From contig DHIV01000085.1 of the NCBI GenBank assembly GCA_002403995.1, forward strand, positions 1-26,239: a stretch of 26,239 nucleotides of DNA. Reading direction: 5' to 3'. This document shows positions 1-6,777 of this stretch, one piece after another; the stretch's first letter is position 1, and every line of letters starts with the position of its first letter. Position numbers and translations under genes: made by a program. The notes beneath the pieces were generated by a model. It had not been told where the DNA came from. It searched no databases and worked only from the letters and a program-made list of their open reading frames with translations. The DNA is from Gallionella sp. UBA4737 (lineage in GTDB: Bacteria; Pseudomonadota; Gammaproteobacteria; Burkholderiales; Gallionellaceae).

Positions 1-6
1 TCCCAT
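1..6 (-). CDS. dnaK: DnaK N-terminus (first two codons only), probable
   Basis: Only an ATG and a Gly codon (Met-Gly) lie inside the window, read on the minus strand. A good Shine-Dalgarno (AAAGGAAA) sits about 6 nt upstream of the ATG. The gene directly upstream on the same strand is grpE, and grpE-dnaK is a standard order in betaproteobacteria; DnaK proteins there usually start Met-Gly-Lys. The product would be the Hsp70 chaperone whose nucleotide exchange factor is the GrpE encoded next door. The call rests on context and the RBS, not on protein sequence. Confidence 0.5.
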
Positions 7-221
7 GATGCTTTCCTTTCAGTTGAATGCTTAAAGATTGAATGCTTTTGTTGCTTGCCACCTAACATCAGGGCGGCGCTGGATATTTCAAGACCCTAAC
101 CTGAAGAACCGTCGCGAGCAGGGCAAGATGCAAGACGCCGCGCAGCGAACGACGAGACATACCGTTCTGGTAGGCGAGGAGTGAGCGAGCACGCAACGCC
201 GCAGATTGACCGCGCAGCAGG
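7..221. other. grpE-dnaK intergenic spacer with possible dispersed repeat
   Basis: This 215-nt gap is long for a grpE-dnaK junction. Its grpE-proximal half (about 106-215) is GC-rich and unlike either neighbour. It holds a short palindrome (TACC-GTTCT-GGTA, about 157-169) and two similar blocks, each with GCGAGCA followed by a GCAAG/GCAAC and CGCCGC stretch. No ORF, terminator or promoter is convincing. It could be a copy of a dispersed non-coding repeat; a genome-wide search would settle that. Confidence 0.35.
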
Positions 222-761
222 TTATTCCTTGGCTTTTGCCACCATCACCAGAGCCGGACGCAGCACACGGTCATTCAGCGTATAACCCTTTTGCATCACG
301 CTGACCACGGTGTTGGCCGGCTGGTCACTGTCCAGCATGCCGATAGCCTGATGCTTGTGCGCATCGAATTTTTCGCCAACCGGATTGATTTCGCGGATGT
401 TGAATTTGTCCAGAACGCCGGATAGTTGCTTGAAGGTCAGTTCCATGCCGCTCTTGAAGCTTTCCACCGTCGCGGTTTCCACCGCCAGGCCGGCTTCCAG
501 GCTGTCCTTCACTGCCAGCATCTCGCTGGCAAAACGTTCTACCGCGAATTTATGCGCCTTGCTCACATCCTCGATCGCGCGGCGGCGGATGTTTTCACCT
601 TCGGCCTTGGCATACATCCATGCGTCATAGTGTTCCTGGGCCTTGCGCTCGGCCTCTTTCAGCATCTCTTCCATGCTGGGCATGACCTCCGCGGTGTTTA
701 CCGTGGCAGCCTGGGGGTCGGTTTGCGGGTTGGTTTCTTTATTGGTTTCGTTCTGATCCAT
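222..761 (-). CDS. grpE: GrpE, nucleotide exchange factor of DnaK
   Basis: Cytosolic co-chaperone (179 aa) that dimerises and triggers ADP release from DnaK. The N-terminal 30 residues are acidic, Asn/Gln-rich and probably disordered. A long coiled-coil helix follows (about 30-95, with the typical DAWMYAKAEGENIRRR stretch), then the C-terminal beta-wing (about 120-179) ending in ...LRPALVMVAK, which is characteristic of the family. The ATG at 761 is preferred over an in-frame TTG four codons upstream because GGAG sits 6 nt before the ATG. It is read towards dnaK and has a sigma-32-type promoter about 30 nt upstream, so heat-shock control is expected. Length is normal for the family. Confidence 0.97.
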   Translation of the reverse strand: MDQNETNKETNPQTDPQAATVNTAEVMPSMEEMLKEAERKAQEHYDAWMYAKAEGENIRRRAIEDVSKAHKFAVERFASEMLAVKDSLEAGLAVETATVESFKSGMELTFKQLSGVLDKFNIREINPVGEKFDAHKHQAIGMLDSDQPANTVVSVMQKGYTLNDRVLRPALVMVAKAKE

Positions 762-790
762 GCCGTTCTCCAAATTTCGGTCCGCAATCT

Positions 791-816
791 ATGGGGTTTA
801 AGTTTCCCATTTCAAG
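791..816 (-). promoter_or_regulatory. Sigma-32 (heat shock) promoter of grpE
   Basis: On the minus strand a -35 CTTGAAA (810-816) and a -10 CCCCAT (791-796) are separated by 13 nt. The known RpoH consensus is CTTGAAA, 11-16 nt, CCCCATNT, so both hexamer cores match perfectly. Transcription would start near 785, leaving a leader of about 25 nt before the grpE ATG. Confidence 0.85.
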
Positions 817-878
817 AGCAGGCGCAAAATTATTTTTACCTCATGAGATAATGCGCGCCGTTTTGACGCTGCACCGTT

Positions 879-2042
879 ATGCCTACTCCCAATAACTACT
901 ACTGGCGCATCGCCGGATTCTATTTTTTCTACTACGCCTTCGTGGGGATGTTCGCGCCCTATTGGAGCCTGTATCTCAAGTCTATCCACTTCGACGCCAT
1001 CGAGATCGCCATCCTAGTTGCGGTGCAACCGGTGATGCGCATGATCGCGCCGACCCTGTGGGGCTGGCTGGCGGATCGCACCGGCAAGCGCCTGCTGGTG
1101 GTGCAGATCGCCGCGACCCTGAGCGCGTTGTCTTATATGGGCGTGTTCGCGACCACCAGTTTCTGGGGCATGTTTGTGGTGCTGGGGCTGATGGGCTTCT
1201 TCTGGAGCGCCTCGATGCCGCTGGTGGAAGCGACCACGCTCACTTATCTGGGCAAGCACAGCGCACGCTACGGGCGCATCCGTTCGTGGGGCTCGGTCGG
1301 CTTCATCGCCTCGGTGGTCGGGCTGGGCTATGCGCTCGACCACATGGATATCGTCTGGTTGTTGTGGGTGGGCGCGGTGATAGAGTTTGGTATTGTGATG
1401 TTCGCCAGGCAGATCCCGCCGACCGAAGTGCTGGCGCATCACACCGACAGCCTGCCGGTCAAACAGATCGTGCTGCAACCGCGCGTGCTGGCCTTGTTCG
1501 GCGCGTGCTTTCTGATGTCCGTCGCACACGGCGCGTATTACACCTTCTACTCGATCTATCTGGTCGACCATGGCTACGCCAAAAGCGCGGTGGGCGGGCT
1601 GTGGGCGTTGGGGGTTATCTGCGAGATCGGCGTGTTCTTCCTGATGCCGTGGCTGGTGCGCCGCTTTGGTTTCACCCGCATCCTGCTGGTCAGCTTCAGT
1701 TCGGCGGTGCTGCGTTTCATGCTGATCGGCTGGGGCGTGGATTTCCTGTCGCTGCTGCTCGTCGCGCAAGTGCTGCACGCCGCCACATTCGGTGCATATC
1801 ATGCCGCTTCGATGGGATTTGTCCACGAATTCTTTCAGGGGCGGCACCAGTCCAAAGGCCAGGCCCTGTTCGGCAGCCTTACCTACGGAGCGGGCGGCAT
1901 GCTGGGTGGTTTGGCGAGCGGCCCGATCTGGCAGCATTACGGCGCCAGCGTGCTGTATTCGTGCAGTGCAGGCATGGCGCTGCTGGGATTGTTGCTGATA
2001 TTGTGGATGCGGAGCATGGAGAGTACACAGCAAGCGACATAA
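879..2042 (+). CDS. MFS permease, HcaT / 3-phenylpropionate transporter-like
   Basis: Inner-membrane transporter of 387 aa with about 12 hydrophobic segments, starting at the family-typical YYWRIAGFYFFYYAFVG motif. The early FAPYWSLYLK stretch and the loop WGWLADRTGKR (residues about 62-72, the MFS D-R-x-G-(K/R)-(R/K) signature between TM2 and TM3) place it in the MFS_1-like (LacY/HcaT-related) group. Substrate cannot be told from sequence; similar genes are often annotated as 3-phenylpropionate or nucleoside permeases. There is no clear Shine-Dalgarno before the ATG. It is transcribed divergently from grpE with only 117 nt between the two starts, and converges on the HD-domain gene. Confidence 0.85.
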   Translation: MPTPNNYYWRIAGFYFFYYAFVGMFAPYWSLYLKSIHFDAIEIAILVAVQPVMRMIAPTLWGWLADRTGKRLLVVQIAATLSALSYMGVFATTSFWGMFVVLGLMGFFWSASMPLVEATTLTYLGKHSARYGRIRSWGSVGFIASVVGLGYALDHMDIVWLLWVGAVIEFGIVMFARQIPPTEVLAHHTDSLPVKQIVLQPRVLALFGACFLMSVAHGAYYTFYSIYLVDHGYAKSAVGGLWALGVICEIGVFFLMPWLVRRFGFTRILLVSFSSAVLRFMLIGWGVDFLSLLLVAQVLHAATFGAYHAASMGFVHEFFQGRHQSKGQALFGSLTYGAGGMLGGLASGPIWQHYGASVLYSCSAGMALLGLLLILWMRSMESTQQAT

Positions 2043-2072
2043 TTCCGGCTTGTGTGGCGAGGGAGCTTCTTG

Positions 2073-2105
2073 TGCCGGCTGCCATCAGCGGCATTATTTC
2101 TTCTT
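2073..2105 (+). terminator. Intrinsic terminator after the MFS gene
   Basis: Hairpin TGCCGGCTG (2073-2081), loop CCAT, CAGCGGCA (2086-2093), with one bulged G, followed by the T-rich TTATTTCTTCTT. It starts 30 nt after the MFS stop. The T-rich tract overlaps the last codons of the convergent HD gene. Confidence 0.6.
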
Positions 2106-3197
2106 CGAAGGATCCCGCCTTCTATCCTCTATGTTCTTCCTTCTTTCCAGCAGGTCTGGATAGCGCTGTGCTGTATTTTGCCTTCTGTCCCCGGTTATTT
2201 TTCGTCGCTCTTCCACATGCTGTTCCCTGGCTTCGGTTTCGGGAGAAGATTGATCAGAACCCGGGGTCGTGGGCGGAGTGCGTTGCAACATACCGATATC
2301 GGCATTATGCGCGATCACATATTCCGCAAACTGGATATTTTTTTCTACTGCCTCAAGGTACAGGTTTTGCCCGTTGAAATGTTTTTCAACATAACGATAG
2401 GCTCCATGCAGCGTTTCTTCCATGCGCTTTTTTGCGCTCTTGTAAAAACCCGGAGTTTTTATCACCAGGTCTTGCGGGGAAGAAAAAAGGACTTGCTCAT
2501 TGCCTTGAGCGTCATGTTTTTTTGCAATGCCGGCGAGGACAAACTCGGTGTAAAGCCGGTCGTAGCATTTTTCGAGATAACAACGATCCGACATTTGTGC
2601 CAGTATGTCTGCCGAAGCCACCAGATTGCCGATAGCACGATAAGCCGGTGGCACCTGGATGCGCTCTACCGGCACTTCATAGCCGGTGAAATGCACGACT
2701 TGCGCTGCTATTTCTGCCAGATTACCCATGCCTGCTTCCTGCATGTAATTCTTCAGCAATTCCGCACTGCGTGAAACATGGACCAAGGTGAACTCCGCAC
2801 CTTTCCTGTCATCTTCGCTGCCACGCTTGCGCAGATAACCGCTGTCATGGAACAGGGCCAGCAAAATGCCAAAGACAAACAGTTCCTCGCCCAGCCCGGC
2901 GCCGGGCTTATGCGAGCGCTCATAGCCGTCCATCAAGCGCGCGCTGGCCAGCGTTACATCCATAATATGCTGCAGATCGTGATAGCCGGTATCGCACGGC
3001 GCGAAGGCAGGGTGCTCGCCGCGATATAGCTGGGAAACATGGTTCACCGCGGTTCGCAGCGTGTCGGCTCTTGCATCGGGAAAGAGGTCGAGAAAGATGG
3101 CTTCCAGCGCATCGGCGACCGAAACGGGGTCGGTCACATTGACGGTGTTGGCCACGTCAAAGTTATTTCGCCGGAATTTTGGATCCTTGTTATTCAT
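2094..3197 (-). CDS. HD-domain phosphohydrolase resembling class I cyclic-nucleotide phosphodiesterase
   Basis: Predicted cytosolic 367-aa protein without signal peptide or membrane segment. Metal-ligand candidates fit an HD fold: His73 and His77 in GYHDLQHIMDV, the His117-Asp118 pair in LFHDSGYL, His140, His169 in VVHFTGY, and Asp197 in SADILAQ. The spacing H-x3-H-x2-DV followed by a second HD resembles the PDEase I signature (YHN-x2-H-x2-DV ... HD), suggesting hydrolysis of a cyclic nucleotide or similar phosphoester; substrate is inference. The C-terminal tail (about 310-367) is Pro/Ser/Glu-rich, then very basic, with two copies of an ERRK-x3-DRR motif (about 329-339 and 350-360). It lies downstream of the FecR gene on the same strand, 223 nt away. 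Start ATG has only a weak Shine-Dalgarno. Confidence 0.75.
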   Translation of the reverse strand: MNNKDPKFRRNNFDVANTVNVTDPVSVADALEAIFLDLFPDARADTLRTAVNHVSQLYRGEHPAFAPCDTGYHDLQHIMDVTLASARLMDGYERSHKPGAGLGEELFVFGILLALFHDSGYLRKRGSEDDRKGAEFTLVHVSRSAELLKNYMQEAGMGNLAEIAAQVVHFTGYEVPVERIQVPPAYRAIGNLVASADILAQMSDRCYLEKCYDRLYTEFVLAGIAKKHDAQGNEQVLFSSPQDLVIKTPGFYKSAKKRMEETLHGAYRYVEKHFNGQNLYLEAVEKNIQFAEYVIAHNADIGMLQRTPPTTPGSDQSSPETEAREQHVEERRKITGDRRQNTAQRYPDLLERRKNIEDRRRDPSKKK

Positions 3198-3357
3198 GGC
3201 GATATGCTATCACGAAGCCCAATCCGCGTTGTGCTCGATGTATTGCCAGCGTATTCAATGGGAAATACCTGTTTTGCCCGTCAACGATCTTTCTGTTTTT
3301 CGCACAGATATCTATTTATGAGGGGCGCAAGATGGCAGGGCAGAAGTGACTGCAATG

Positions 3358-3391
3358 GGAGCTAATCTGGAAATATATCCAGACTGGCTCC
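3358..3391. terminator. Imperfect hairpin downstream of the FecR gene
   Basis: GGAGC (3358-3362) pairs with GCTCC (3387-3391), enclosing a 4/4 internal loop and an inner stem CTGGA-aatata-TCCAG. Read on the minus strand it begins about 30 nt after the FecR-gene stop. No T-tract follows on that strand, so it may be a processing or 3'-stabilising hairpin rather than an intrinsic terminator. The rest of the 3198-3420 gap shows nothing else recognisable. Confidence 0.4.
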
Positions 3392-3420
3392 TTTGGCTTC
3401 ACGGCAATTTGCCTTGTGGA

Positions 3421-4644
3421 TTATCGTCCCGCCGGTGTTAACAGGCTTTTCGCAGTGCCGTAATTTTGAAACTTAAAAGTCGTGTTTTGGTTGATCAGTG
3501 CCTTTGAAGCTGAGCCATCCGGATTTGCCCCCACAGTATTAGGATTGTTGGTCGACGCGGTTCCGGTTCCCGCAACATTGGTGTAAGTATTGGTACCAGA
3601 AGCAGATGGTGTCGCAGCAGTTTCTGTGGGCCCTGCGGCAAGAGGCATTCCTGTGGGTCCGGCGGCCAAGGGCATGTTAGCCCCCGGCACAAGCGTCGTA
3701 ACCTCGCCGGTAGCATGGTTCGTGATTTTGATACTGTTGTCCAAGCGTCCCCAGTTTGTAACAGTGGCAGGGTCGCTGTTTACGTCGGCTGGCACACTGT
3801 TGCCATGTACTGGGGACAGTATCATTGCGCTGTTTGGATCAGTCGCTGCTTCGCGCACTTCCTTGTCATTTTTCTTTCCTGCGGATGATGTTGCTTCAAC
3901 CGCGGTTTCCTTCTTCCCGGATTTGTCCACGACTGCTGTTTCGCTTGCTTCCTTGCTTTCCTTTTTGTCGCCATTGGCTTCTATCAGCGGCCTGCCTGTT
4001 ACTGTGAAGATCTTGGTGTTAAGCGGTTTCAGCTCCGGCATCTGATCTGCCGCACCGACAAAACCCATCTGGTTAGGCAGCACCGAGATCGTGCCTTTTG
4101 TCGTGGTCATCGTGGTCTCTCCTCGATTCACCTTGTTATATGTGCCGATGGGCACCACCGCAGCCAATGGACTGTCTGCCGTGACTACAAAAGTTTCATG
4201 ATCGGTGCCGCGTATGCCTATGGTTGCTGCAGCCGTGGTAATGCGAAAATTGGGTTTGTGCAGCTGCCCGATCAGTCCTGTAACGGCACGAAATCCGCCT
4301 GTGAATAAAGAGAAGAAACTCCTTTCACTACCGTCCTGTGTGCCGTTGAATATGAAGGTATCGAACTTGAGTTTTGTGTCAGGGCGTACGGCGATAAGTC
4401 CGCCATCCAGCATTTTGATCTGCGCACTGGCAGCTTGCGCCGTAGTCAGCGTATCGCCCTCCTTGACGGCATCGCCCTTTTTCAGAACACTCGTCTGTCC
4501 TGTTGCGCTGGTGATCTGGACGCTACCGTTAACGAACTGGGCGTGCCCGGCGTCCCCCGCGTAGCTAGCCTGACTCAACGTCAGGCTGGCCGCCAGCGCC
4601 AGGCAGATACTCAAAATATAAATGATATTTTTAGCTTTTTTCAT
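3421..4644 (-). CDS. Secreted FecR-domain protein with low-complexity C-terminus
   Basis: 407-aa exported protein. A clear Sec signal peptide (KKAKN, then a hydrophobic core, cleavage near SYA-GDAG, about residue 29) is followed by a FecR-type beta domain (about 35-170): GSVQITSATGQ, KKGDAVKEGDTLTT, then RITTAAATIGIRGTDHETFV. The second half is linker-like: a Lys/Glu-rich stretch (about 220-265) and a Thr/Asn/Ser/Gly-rich tail with a tandem 9-aa repeat MPLAAGPTG/MPLAAGPTE (3622-3675). Unlike classical FecR sigma regulators there is no transmembrane segment after the signal and no adjacent FecI-type sigma factor, so a soluble or surface role is more likely. CGGAG about 7 nt before the ATG supports the start. 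It lies 338 nt downstream of the barrel-protein gene, same strand. Confidence 0.85.
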   Translation of the reverse strand: MKKAKNIIYILSICLALAASLTLSQASYAGDAGHAQFVNGSVQITSATGQTSVLKKGDAVKEGDTLTTAQAASAQIKMLDGGLIAVRPDTKLKFDTFIFNGTQDGSERSFFSLFTGGFRAVTGLIGQLHKPNFRITTAAATIGIRGTDHETFVVTADSPLAAVVPIGTYNKVNRGETTMTTTKGTISVLPNQMGFVGAADQMPELKPLNTKIFTVTGRPLIEANGDKKESKEASETAVVDKSGKKETAVEATSSAGKKNDKEVREAATDPNSAMILSPVHGNSVPADVNSDPATVTNWGRLDNSIKITNHATGEVTTLVPGANMPLAAGPTGMPLAAGPTETAATPSASGTNTYTNVAGTGTASTNNPNTVGANPDGSASKALINQNTTFKFQNYGTAKSLLTPAGR

Positions 4645-4982
4645 GATTTACTCCGTACTTGAATCATACATATCCCATGTTTGCCCACAGACAGTCTGTG
4701 CGCTGGCACACACAGCTATGTGCGCTGTCGCTCATAGACAAATTATTTGGTATTGCCCAAGGAAGCAGGATTTGAGATGTAATTCTCGATGCAGATAATT
4801 CGGCCAAAGCGAGTTGCGCATGGCGCAGGCATTGCTGCTACCTTTGAAGTTAGGCTTGTCACTGCGGAAAAACACCTGGGTACAGGCGCTCACCGGCCTC
4901 ATGCATTCACCCGAATGGCGCGGGGAATTGCCGGGTGGCTTTAGGTAATTAGTACAATCATCCGATTAATGCTGGAATCGTC
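4645..4982. promoter_or_regulatory. Intergenic region upstream of the FecR gene, with palindromes
   Basis: 338 nt without a gene. A perfect palindrome CACAGAC-A-GTCTGTG lies at 4686-4700, 42-56 nt upstream of the FecR-gene ATG, a good position for a dimeric regulator. Next to it TGTGCGCTG is directly repeated (4697-4705 and 4720-4728), flanking CACACAGCTATGTG. A smaller palindrome TGCGC-ATG-GCGCA is at 4815-4827. A promoter for the FecR gene on the minus strand is likely here but no hexamer pair is convincing. Confidence 0.45.
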
Positions 4983-6419
4983 TCACCAGAAATCACGGCG
5001 TATGGTCAGAGAAACATCCATCCGGTCATACCCATAAATGACGATATTGGAATCGTTCTTCGTGTAGCTTAACTGTGGACGCAGCGTCCAACTCTTGTCC
5101 AGATGCCAGTTTGTACCAACCGTCACGTCATACTGGCGGTCATTGCGTTTGCGCAGGAATGCCGCGTTAATCTTGTCATATTTACCCGATTGCCACCCCA
5201 GATTGCCGAACAATTCCGTGACCTCGTTCAGCGCAACCTGGATGCCCACGCGCAAGCCCAGCGTGCGCCTGTTGCCGTCGGCACGACCGCCACTGGGGTT
5301 GGCCAAAGTAACCGGAGCTACCTCATTTTCCCTCGTCAAAAACAGGCTGCTAAGCAAGGCGGACTTCCAATCTGGCATGACGTGCAGCCAGCCGGAACCG
5401 AGTGTGACCTGATTGAAATCATTCAAGGCCAATGCCGCATCGACAAAACGATTGCGCCCGGCTTGCATCGCTACGCTCAGTTGATTTTCGAGACTGAGTA
5501 TGTGCCGCCAGTCTGCGCTGAGGCCGGAGTAACTGCGGTAGCGTGCGTCGGACAATTCATATTGCCCGGCCATTCCGCCAACATGGAAAATATTTGCGTT
5601 GCCCGAAAACATCACGCCGCCGTGACCGTCCAGGTTCAGCGTATTGTAGGATTTTTGCAGGTGATACTCATAGAGGCGCGCATCGGCTCCGGCATACAAC
5701 CCCCAATTGGCACTCAGGTAACGGGTGATCTCACCACCGGCGGCAACGGTGTAGTAATTGTCGGCGGTTTTTTGACCGGACGGGCTGAGCATTATCACTG
5801 CATCATTGAAATACGGGACGCTGAACTGTGCCTGATTAGTGGAACTGTTGACGTTGCTGTCATGCCCCGCCCCGCTTTCCACATAAGCGGTGAATCTGGT
5901 TTGCTTCGCTTCTTCATGTGCGACGATCGCATCCAGATAATCCTGGATGATGACGCGTATCGCTGCGGGAGGATTTTGTTTCATCAAGGTATCAAACTCG
6001 GTCTTGGCCGCCGACAGGTCGCCGAGTTGATAATAGGCGCGTGCCATGCCCACACGCGCACCGGAAAAATTCGGATCTACCGCCAACACCCGCTCGAAGG
6101 CGAGTGTTGCCCTGGCCGGCTTACCGCTATCTAATGCGGCAATTCCGATCAGGTAATCAAATCGCACTTCACCGGCACGATCGAATTCCAAGGCCTCCAG
6201 CAAGGCAAACGCTTCCGCAGGTTTGCCGTCTTTCATCAGGGCTTCGGCATCGCGCAACGGTTTTTCGCGTGTCTCGTTCTCGATCTGTTTCTGGTCTCCC
6301 GGTTCCTCACGCTGAGCCATATTCTGCTTTGCTTCTTGCGCATGAACGCCGCTTGCCACCGACATCAATCCAATGAACACCAAACTTGCAGATTTCACGA
6401 ATTTAGTGTCAATTGACAT
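4983..6419 (-). CDS. TPR plus outer-membrane beta-barrel protein (SLAM/DUF560-like)
   Basis: 478-aa exported protein. A Sec signal peptide (residues 1-27, ending SGVHA-QEAK) is followed by TPR-like helices (about 48-155: LMKDGKPAEAFALLEAL, LDSGKPARATLAFERVLAVDP, MARAYYQLGDLSAAKTEFDTL). The remainder (about 165-478) has alternating amphipathic strands, for example TRFTAYVESGAGHDSNVN, and ends in ...MDVSLTIRRDFW, a C-terminal aromatic typical of BAM-assembled barrels. N-terminal TPR plus a C-terminal barrel of about 300 aa matches surface lipoprotein assembly modifiers (type XI secretion) in architecture and size; the family assignment is inference. The first ATG (6419) is used; a TTG nine codons upstream was rejected. 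No good Shine-Dalgarno is visible. It is followed on the same strand by the FecR gene, a possible cargo or partner. Confidence 0.75.
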   Translation of the reverse strand: MSIDTKFVKSASLVFIGLMSVASGVHAQEAKQNMAQREEPGDQKQIENETREKPLRDAEALMKDGKPAEAFALLEALEFDRAGEVRFDYLIGIAALDSGKPARATLAFERVLAVDPNFSGARVGMARAYYQLGDLSAAKTEFDTLMKQNPPAAIRVIIQDYLDAIVAHEEAKQTRFTAYVESGAGHDSNVNSSTNQAQFSVPYFNDAVIMLSPSGQKTADNYYTVAAGGEITRYLSANWGLYAGADARLYEYHLQKSYNTLNLDGHGGVMFSGNANIFHVGGMAGQYELSDARYRSYSGLSADWRHILSLENQLSVAMQAGRNRFVDAALALNDFNQVTLGSGWLHVMPDWKSALLSSLFLTRENEVAPVTLANPSGGRADGNRRTLGLRVGIQVALNEVTELFGNLGWQSGKYDKINAAFLRKRNDRQYDVTVGTNWHLDKSWTLRPQLSYTKNDSNIVIYGYDRMDVSLTIRRDFW

Positions 6420-6511
6420 TTTGTGGTGGTGGCATGCCTGCGCCAATGCGGACTTGCCCTGCTACAGAGCTGGCAGTTGTCATTTCGCTTCATTGTCGAT
6501 GACCGTTGTGA

Positions 6512-6539
6512 ATTATGATAAATGTACCCGGCGTGTGAA
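6512..6539 (-). promoter_or_regulatory. Candidate sigma-70 promoter of the barrel-protein gene
   Basis: On the minus strand TTCACA (6534-6539; 5/6 to the -35 consensus), 16 nt, CATAAT (6512-6517; 5/6 to the -10 consensus). It would give an mRNA leader of about 85 nt. Confidence 0.45.
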
Positions 6540-6741
6540 TTCTCCTGCGCGCGTCTAGCCAGAATGCACCAACAAGCACATTCCCTCTGTACGCTAGTGC
6601 ACGTTCACGACAGGGCCGAAAGCAGTCAGCTACTGTGGGGGCTGCTGTCAATTACCGGTAGCGAGGCCTGCTTTCTCCTCAAGCCCAAGGTGGTTGAGCA
6701 CCGCCATACAGCGCCCCGTGTGGCGGAGGGTAGGCGGGGTG

Positions 6742-6750
6742 TGGCATAAT
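6742..6750 (+). promoter_or_regulatory. Candidate extended -10 promoter of leuC
   Basis: TGG-CATAAT forms an extended -10 element 27 nt before the leuC ATG, which would give a leader of about 20 nt. No good -35 hexamer is present; the inverted repeat at 6701-6726 occupies that region and could be an activator or repressor site. Confidence 0.4.
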
Positions 6751-6777
6751 CACCTGCTCTTAATAAAGTTGAACAAG

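Larger units (their letters stand above)
6420..6777. promoter_or_regulatory. Divergent intergenic region between barrel-protein gene and leuC
   Basis: 358 nt without a supported gene, separating the accessory minus-strand block from the leu operon. It holds a candidate promoter for each side, listed separately. It also holds a near-perfect inverted repeat CCGCCATAC-(8 nt)-GTGTGGCGG (6701-6726), just upstream of the leuC -10 element. No leader peptide or attenuator is recognised; Leu codons just before leuC are in frame with leuC and do not form a separate peptide. Confidence 0.5.

Noticed and set aside
771..773. TTG start for grpE
   Set aside because: The ATG four codons downstream has GGAG at 6-nt spacing, which lies within the extended reading if TTG were used.
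962..2377. Long alternative-frame ORFs over the MFS gene on both strands
   Set aside because: They are Arg/Ala/His-rich frame shadows of a GC-rich gene whose own frame encodes a clear 12-helix MFS permease.
3421..4644. Classical FecR anti-sigma regulator
   Set aside because: It has a cleavable signal and no cytoplasmic anti-sigma part or transmembrane helix, and no fecI-type sigma gene or TonB-dependent receptor lies nearby.
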